This document shows, in pieces, positions 20,297-23,703 of a stretch of 23,703 bases of DNA (within the stretch, counting starts at the first letter, position 1; each line of letters starts with the position of its first letter). The notes under the pieces were generated by a model. That model worked only from the letters and a program-made list of their open reading frames with translations. It made no database searches and had not been told where the DNA came from. A program made the translations under genes and the position numbers. The stretch is from a virus, in the IMG/VR virus record IMGVR_UViG_3300007640_000245, positions 1 to 23,703 of that record. One strand, written 5' to 3'.

Positions 20297-23200
20297 TAGA
20301 GACCTTTGAACATGGAAGTGAACTCACCGAGGAATTTCTGACCTGCATCAGACATGTATTCAACATCTTCCTCGTCGTCTTCTCCAATTTTAAAATAGCT
20401 TGTGAACTTTTCAGCAGGTGATTGTTCTTTTGCTTCTTTTTCTGCCTCTGTTTGATAATCCGGGAAGAAGCTTTCGATCGTGCCAAGAGAAGCAAATGGA
20501 TCAGAAAGATCTAGGCCATAGGCCTCTAGCTTGTCATCACGACCTGCTTTGGTGAGGGTAATCTGCTCACTACGGTCCAGGTCAGGGAAAAAGTTGTTGT
20601 AGAACTCGTCTTCTGTTCCTTGGTACCCAGCTTTTTGGAAGATGGCATAAAGCTCAGTAGTGGGCTTTGCCATCTCATCTTTATAGTCTTCTGCTCTTTC
20701 GATGTAGGTAACACCGAGAATTTCTTGTGTTGGCCGCTGACGTTTGTCGTTCAGGTACTTGATCTCTTCTCTGATCTCCTGGGCAGAACCCGTACGAAGA
20801 GTCTCGATAATGTACTCTTTCAGTTCTTCAATGTTTCCAGCAAAGTCTTGTAAGCCATAACGTTGCAAGATTTCCTTCCATTCATCAGGTGTCTCGGCTG
20901 GATCCAAGCCTCTCAGCATCTCATCGGCAAATTCTTCTGGGGTGATGAACTGACCAAAGACTGGATCGCCCTTCAAGGCTTCATCCTTCATCACAGGAAG
21001 AACAGTGTCATAAATAAAGTCTTTAACCTTACCGGCGTTAACAATATCTTCTGCGGGGTCAAAACCTAGACCTTGGCCCTTCACCTCAAAGTGCATGCGT
21101 GCAAACGCTGCCTTGTTATTGATATCAATGCCAAATCTGTAGGCTTGTGCCGCCCAGTAAGCATCGCCAGATTTTGCTTTCTCCCAATCTTCTGCAACGG
21201 TGGTCTTTTGTTTTTCGTAATCTTCTTTGTTGTAACTATCAGTAATAGGTTCAAAGTAAAAATTAGGGTCAAATGCCCTGGGGGTCTCAAGTTTGATCTT
21301 GTCGAGATATTCTTTTGTATATTGCTCACCCAACATCTTCACGGCGTCATAGGAGTCCTGCGTCTGGAAGGGGTTCTTTTCTTCCTGGCGAACATCCAGA
21401 TATTCAACAAACTCGTCCATTGAACGAGCGGTGTTAAAACGAGGCATGAGATATTCGTCAATATAGTCACGAGCAAACTGAGCCTCGATGTTCATTGCTT
21501 GGGTGACATCACCAGCGGTGTAGGTCAGTGCCAAAGCGCGATCTTTCTGTTCGTCTAGGAGCTTGATGTCAGCTTCAAGGCGGGATCGGATGGGCACCAA
21601 GGTTGTCTTTGCACCGTCTCCTGGATCTCCTTTAATCACATCAAGAATGGTTTGACCTTCTGTTCCTTGTTTCTGCAGGAAATCAACCAGGGCTTGCGTA
21701 CTGGTAAATCCTGCACGATCTAGAAACTCTTTATTGAATTCATTTGTAGCCGCATCGTAAACCTTGGCTTCCGTTGCTGGGCTATTAAAAGCGTCAATAA
21801 TATCTTTTTTCTCTTCCAGTGGTTCAAAGATGCTGTAGTCAATTCCGTATTTATCCTTAATAGCCTGGTCGAACCATTGCTGCCAGTTATAGCCAACGTT
21901 GTTGCGTAGGCCAGTGACGTTACCAAGAGCGCCTACAAGATCTTCTTCTGCTTTACCTGCTGAGGTGAATGAGAGGATACCACCTACTCCAGTGTCTCCA
22001 AGGATTGAGTTGGCAAGTGTTTCGTTAATGTTGAAAATTTCATTAAAACCTTGGAAGCCTTTGTAGAAGCCAAGCATTTCTTGCTCAGCTTTTACTTTCT
22101 TCATTTGCGTGATTGTTTCTTTAAGGATGCTTTGGTTTAATGCCGCAAACTTTTTGATGTCAACTTCTGCCTTGGCACCAATCGCATCGTTGATTGCTTG
22201 CTCCAGTTCTGTGATACCGCTGCCTGCATTGATGTTGTAGTTGAGCGCGATTTGCTTGTCTTCGTCACGTTCTGACAAGCGGAAAAGCACCGCAAATTCA
22301 TCAGCGTTCTCCACGTCCAGGTACTTTTCTTTTGCCAAGGCTGTCCAGTAGGGATCTCCTTGCCGGGCCTTAGTCCATTCGTTATTAACTTCTGTGATGT
22401 TTAGAAGACGTTGGGTGATAGTGTCCTGGTCTACACCAAGCTGCAGGTCTCGAATCTGCTGGATTTCCGCATCAGTAGGACCTTCTTCTATGTAGGAGTC
22501 TGCACGAGCTGTGTCTTCTTCTGGGTTACCGCGTAACCCCTGGTTTCGACCAATGTTTGTGTAGTGCTGCCAGTAGTAGTTGTTTTCGCCATAGCGTTCA
22601 GTGATATCAATATCATCATTAAGAACTGCCTGGGAGTAAGCGGTGACCAGCTCTGGGTTTTGTTCTTTGTAGTAATCAGGATCAAATGTGCCCGTTACAG
22701 CGTCTGGTTTGACTCCTAAATTATTAATCAGGTAATCAGCGTAAGGAGGCTGGGCGCCAAGCTTTGGATCCCAGAGTTCCAACTTTTCTGTTTTATAGAA
22801 CGTTTTGAACTGTTCTTGAACACTCGAAACCAATGCGTCGGCATCTGCTGAAGAAACACCAGCATTAATCAAATCTTGTTTACTGATCTGATCACGTTGC
22901 GCAACATAGTCTCCTCCCTGCGTGCTCTTTGCTAATGCAAGAGTTTTGGAGTAGAGATTATTTTTGGCTGTGTTCTGAGTGTTTGTAGCAGTGTTTTCTG
23001 CATTCAGCTGAGCGTTCTTTGCGTTTAAGTCGCGAGCTTGCTGGTTAAGAGTGGTATTTGTGGTGTTAAGCGTTGCATTGGTTGTGTTTGTATTAAAAAT
23101 GCCCGTGTTCATTTCTTTAACACGTTCATTTTGTTTTTGAATATCTACGTTTGCTGTCTCATTGTTTAAGTTGGTTTGTGCATTGGCAGCATTAGTCTGC

Positions 23201-23649
23201 GCATTGGCCACGTTAGTGGCATGGTTGGCGTTATTCTTTTGTCTGTTTTCTCTGTTTTTGTCTTCATCATCAACCCATTTAAACTTTTCAACATCAGAGC
23301 AACGCCGACGCCACCAAGGACCTTGGCAAACGCGTTCCCAGCCGTCTGAAACTTTCTTTTTCTTGTCTGTTGGATAATCAGTTCGTAAATTTGTAGGTAA
23401 ATTAGTCGGTAAATTGGTTGGTAAGTAGGGCATAAAGCCCACCGAACCATAGTCAGTTGTGGTGTGCCAGCCGGTTACCCACTTCCTACTATTAGGATCC
23501 CAATAGGTTCCATAAGTATGGTATGCGTTATTGGTCGGATAATCAGTGCGACGACTGGTGTCGTTGTTGGTTTCGTAATTAGTTCTATAGTCAGTCCTCT
23601 CGTTGGTAACGCTCCAGGATAATGTTGAGGGGTTATACGCGATACCCAT
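20296..23649 (-). CDS. Large probable virion protein with Thr/Asn repeats and coiled coil, 1117 aa
   Basis: No enzyme domain is recognised. Residues 17-41 and 77-95 are tetrapeptide repeats of the form x-x-T-(N/D), for example YRTN-YETN and PTNL three times. Residues about 140-165 and 187-231 are heptad runs ending in Asn (TTNATLN, TTNTTLN, AKNAQLN), which suggests an unusual Asn-rich coiled coil. Residues 322-375 carry a FDPDYYKEQNPEL...HYTNIGRNQGLRG segment found in repeat modules of secreted or virion proteins. The remaining 700 residues are charged and helical, with an acidic end. The length and coupling to small basic proteins suggest a tail or internal virion protein. A GATAAT lies upstream but no sure promoter. 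Confidence 0.65.
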   Translation of the reverse strand: MGIAYNPSTLSWSVTNERTDYRTNYETNNDTSRRTDYPTNNAYHTYGTYWDPNSRKWVTGWHTTTDYGSVGFMPYLPTNLPTNLPTNLRTDYPTDKKKKVSDGWERVCQGPWWRRRCSDVEKFKWVDDEDKNRENRQKNNANHATNVANAQTNAANAQTNLNNETANVDIQKQNERVKEMNTGIFNTNTTNATLNTTNTTLNQQARDLNAKNAQLNAENTATNTQNTAKNNLYSKTLALAKSTQGGDYVAQRDQISKQDLINAGVSSADADALVSSVQEQFKTFYKTEKLELWDPKLGAQPPYADYLINNLGVKPDAVTGTFDPDYYKEQNPELVTAYSQAVLNDDIDITERYGENNYYWQHYTNIGRNQGLRGNPEEDTARADSYIEEGPTDAEIQQIRDLQLGVDQDTITQRLLNITEVNNEWTKARQGDPYWTALAKEKYLDVENADEFAVLFRLSERDEDKQIALNYNINAGSGITELEQAINDAIGAKAEVDIKKFAALNQSILKETITQMKKVKAEQEMLGFYKGFQGFNEIFNINETLANSILGDTGVGGILSFTSAGKAEEDLVGALGNVTGLRNNVGYNWQQWFDQAIKDKYGIDYSIFEPLEEKKDIIDAFNSPATEAKVYDAATNEFNKEFLDRAGFTSTQALVDFLQKQGTEGQTILDVIKGDPGDGAKTTLVPIRSRLEADIKLLDEQKDRALALTYTAGDVTQAMNIEAQFARDYIDEYLMPRFNTARSMDEFVEYLDVRQEEKNPFQTQDSYDAVKMLGEQYTKEYLDKIKLETPRAFDPNFYFEPITDSYNKEDYEKQKTTVAEDWEKAKSGDAYWAAQAYRFGIDINNKAAFARMHFEVKGQGLGFDPAEDIVNAGKVKDFIYDTVLPVMKDEALKGDPVFGQFITPEEFADEMLRGLDPAETPDEWKEILQRYGLQDFAGNIEELKEYIIETLRTGSAQEIREEIKYLNDKRQRPTQEILGVTYIERAEDYKDEMAKPTTELYAIFQKAGYQGTEDEFYNNFFPDLDRSEQITLTKAGRDDKLEAYGLDLSDPFASLGTIESFFPDYQTEAEKEAKEQSPAEKFTSYFKIGEDDEEDVEYMSDAGQKFLGEFTSMFKGL
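23383..23427. repeat. 12-base tandem repeat in the large protein gene
   Basis: A unit like GGTAAATTAGTC repeats about three and a half times with few changes and encodes the LPTN tetrapeptides on the minus strand. The number of units could vary between relatives without shifting the frame. Confidence 0.65.
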
Positions 23650-23703
23650 TATCTATGTGTTTATCCGATCTTATTATCTTATCAAGCTTAGACCGCAAAT
23701 CTA
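23650..23703. promoter_or_regulatory. Upstream region of the large protein gene
   Basis: These last 54 bases hold no gene. On the minus strand they contain TTGATA and several GATAAT-like words, AT-rich and promoter-like, but the spacing does not give a clear -35/-10 pair. No strong ribosome-binding site precedes the ATG at 23649. Confidence 0.25.

Noticed and set aside
23383-23427. Short tandem repeat as a CRISPR or iteron
   Set aside because: Unit is 12 bases with no spacers, stays in frame and encodes the LPTN repeats of the large protein.

Overview
The window looks like part of the genome of a tailed double-stranded DNA phage that infects cyanobacteria, most likely a phycobilisome-bearing Synechococcus-type host. 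Three things point there. The genes are tightly packed, with ATGA, GTGA and TAATG stop/start overlaps. Phage structural, lysis and replication genes are mixed. There are also host-like metabolic genes typical of cyanophages: an S-adenosylmethionine decarboxylase (speD), a dCTP deaminase (dcd) and a probable nblA-type phycobilisome-degradation gene. No terminase, portal, capsid or psbA gene is visible here, so the phage family cannot be fixed from this window.

Layout. (1) Positions 1-158, minus strand: a 33-residue membrane peptide and the start of another reading frame that leaves the window. (2) 211-6002, plus strand, replication and metabolism: a PD-(D/E)XK nuclease, three small unknown proteins, a large primase/SF3-helicase (P4/D5 type), speD and a GT4-like glycosyltransferase, closed by a strong terminator at 6031-6063. 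(3) 6064-9010, plus strand: an intergenic stretch with an imperfect inverted repeat, a zinc-loop HNH-like protein, an unknown 243-residue protein, two small unknown proteins, a holin-like peptide, a second terminator, and a free-standing HNH homing endonuclease placed right behind that terminator. (4) 15057-9007, minus strand: a membrane protein, a long repeat-built tail fibre, a small virion-like protein, a tail fibre with a C-terminal S74 chaperone, a two-domain cell-wall lysin and a coupled small protein. (5) 15111-17773, plus strand: a compact operon with an excisionase/MerR-like HTH protein, two unknown proteins, a divergent Dam-family methyltransferase, dcd and a coiled-coil protein. (6) 18147-17770, minus strand: a small disordered protein. 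(7) 18187-18851, plus strand: two heavily overlapping genes, the second with a DUF3310 domain. (8) 23649-18839, minus strand: a 1117-residue probable virion protein with unusual N-terminal repeats, two small basic proteins, a GH24 lysozyme and the NblA-like protein, ending at a possible minus-strand terminator inside the DUF3310 gene.

How it fits together (inference). The left part replicates phage DNA and adjusts nucleotide and polyamine supply. The minus-strand blocks supply tail fibres, lysins and a structural protein. The NblA-like gene lies last in the same leftward gene run as the lysozyme, which suggests phycobilisome breakdown late in infection. The HTH/excisionase-like gene, next to a palindrome in a divergent promoter region, is the best candidate for a local regulator. 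It would fit a phage with temperate ancestry, but no integrase or attachment site is seen here. Transcription direction flips repeatedly, and several convergent gene pairs share stop-codon bases.
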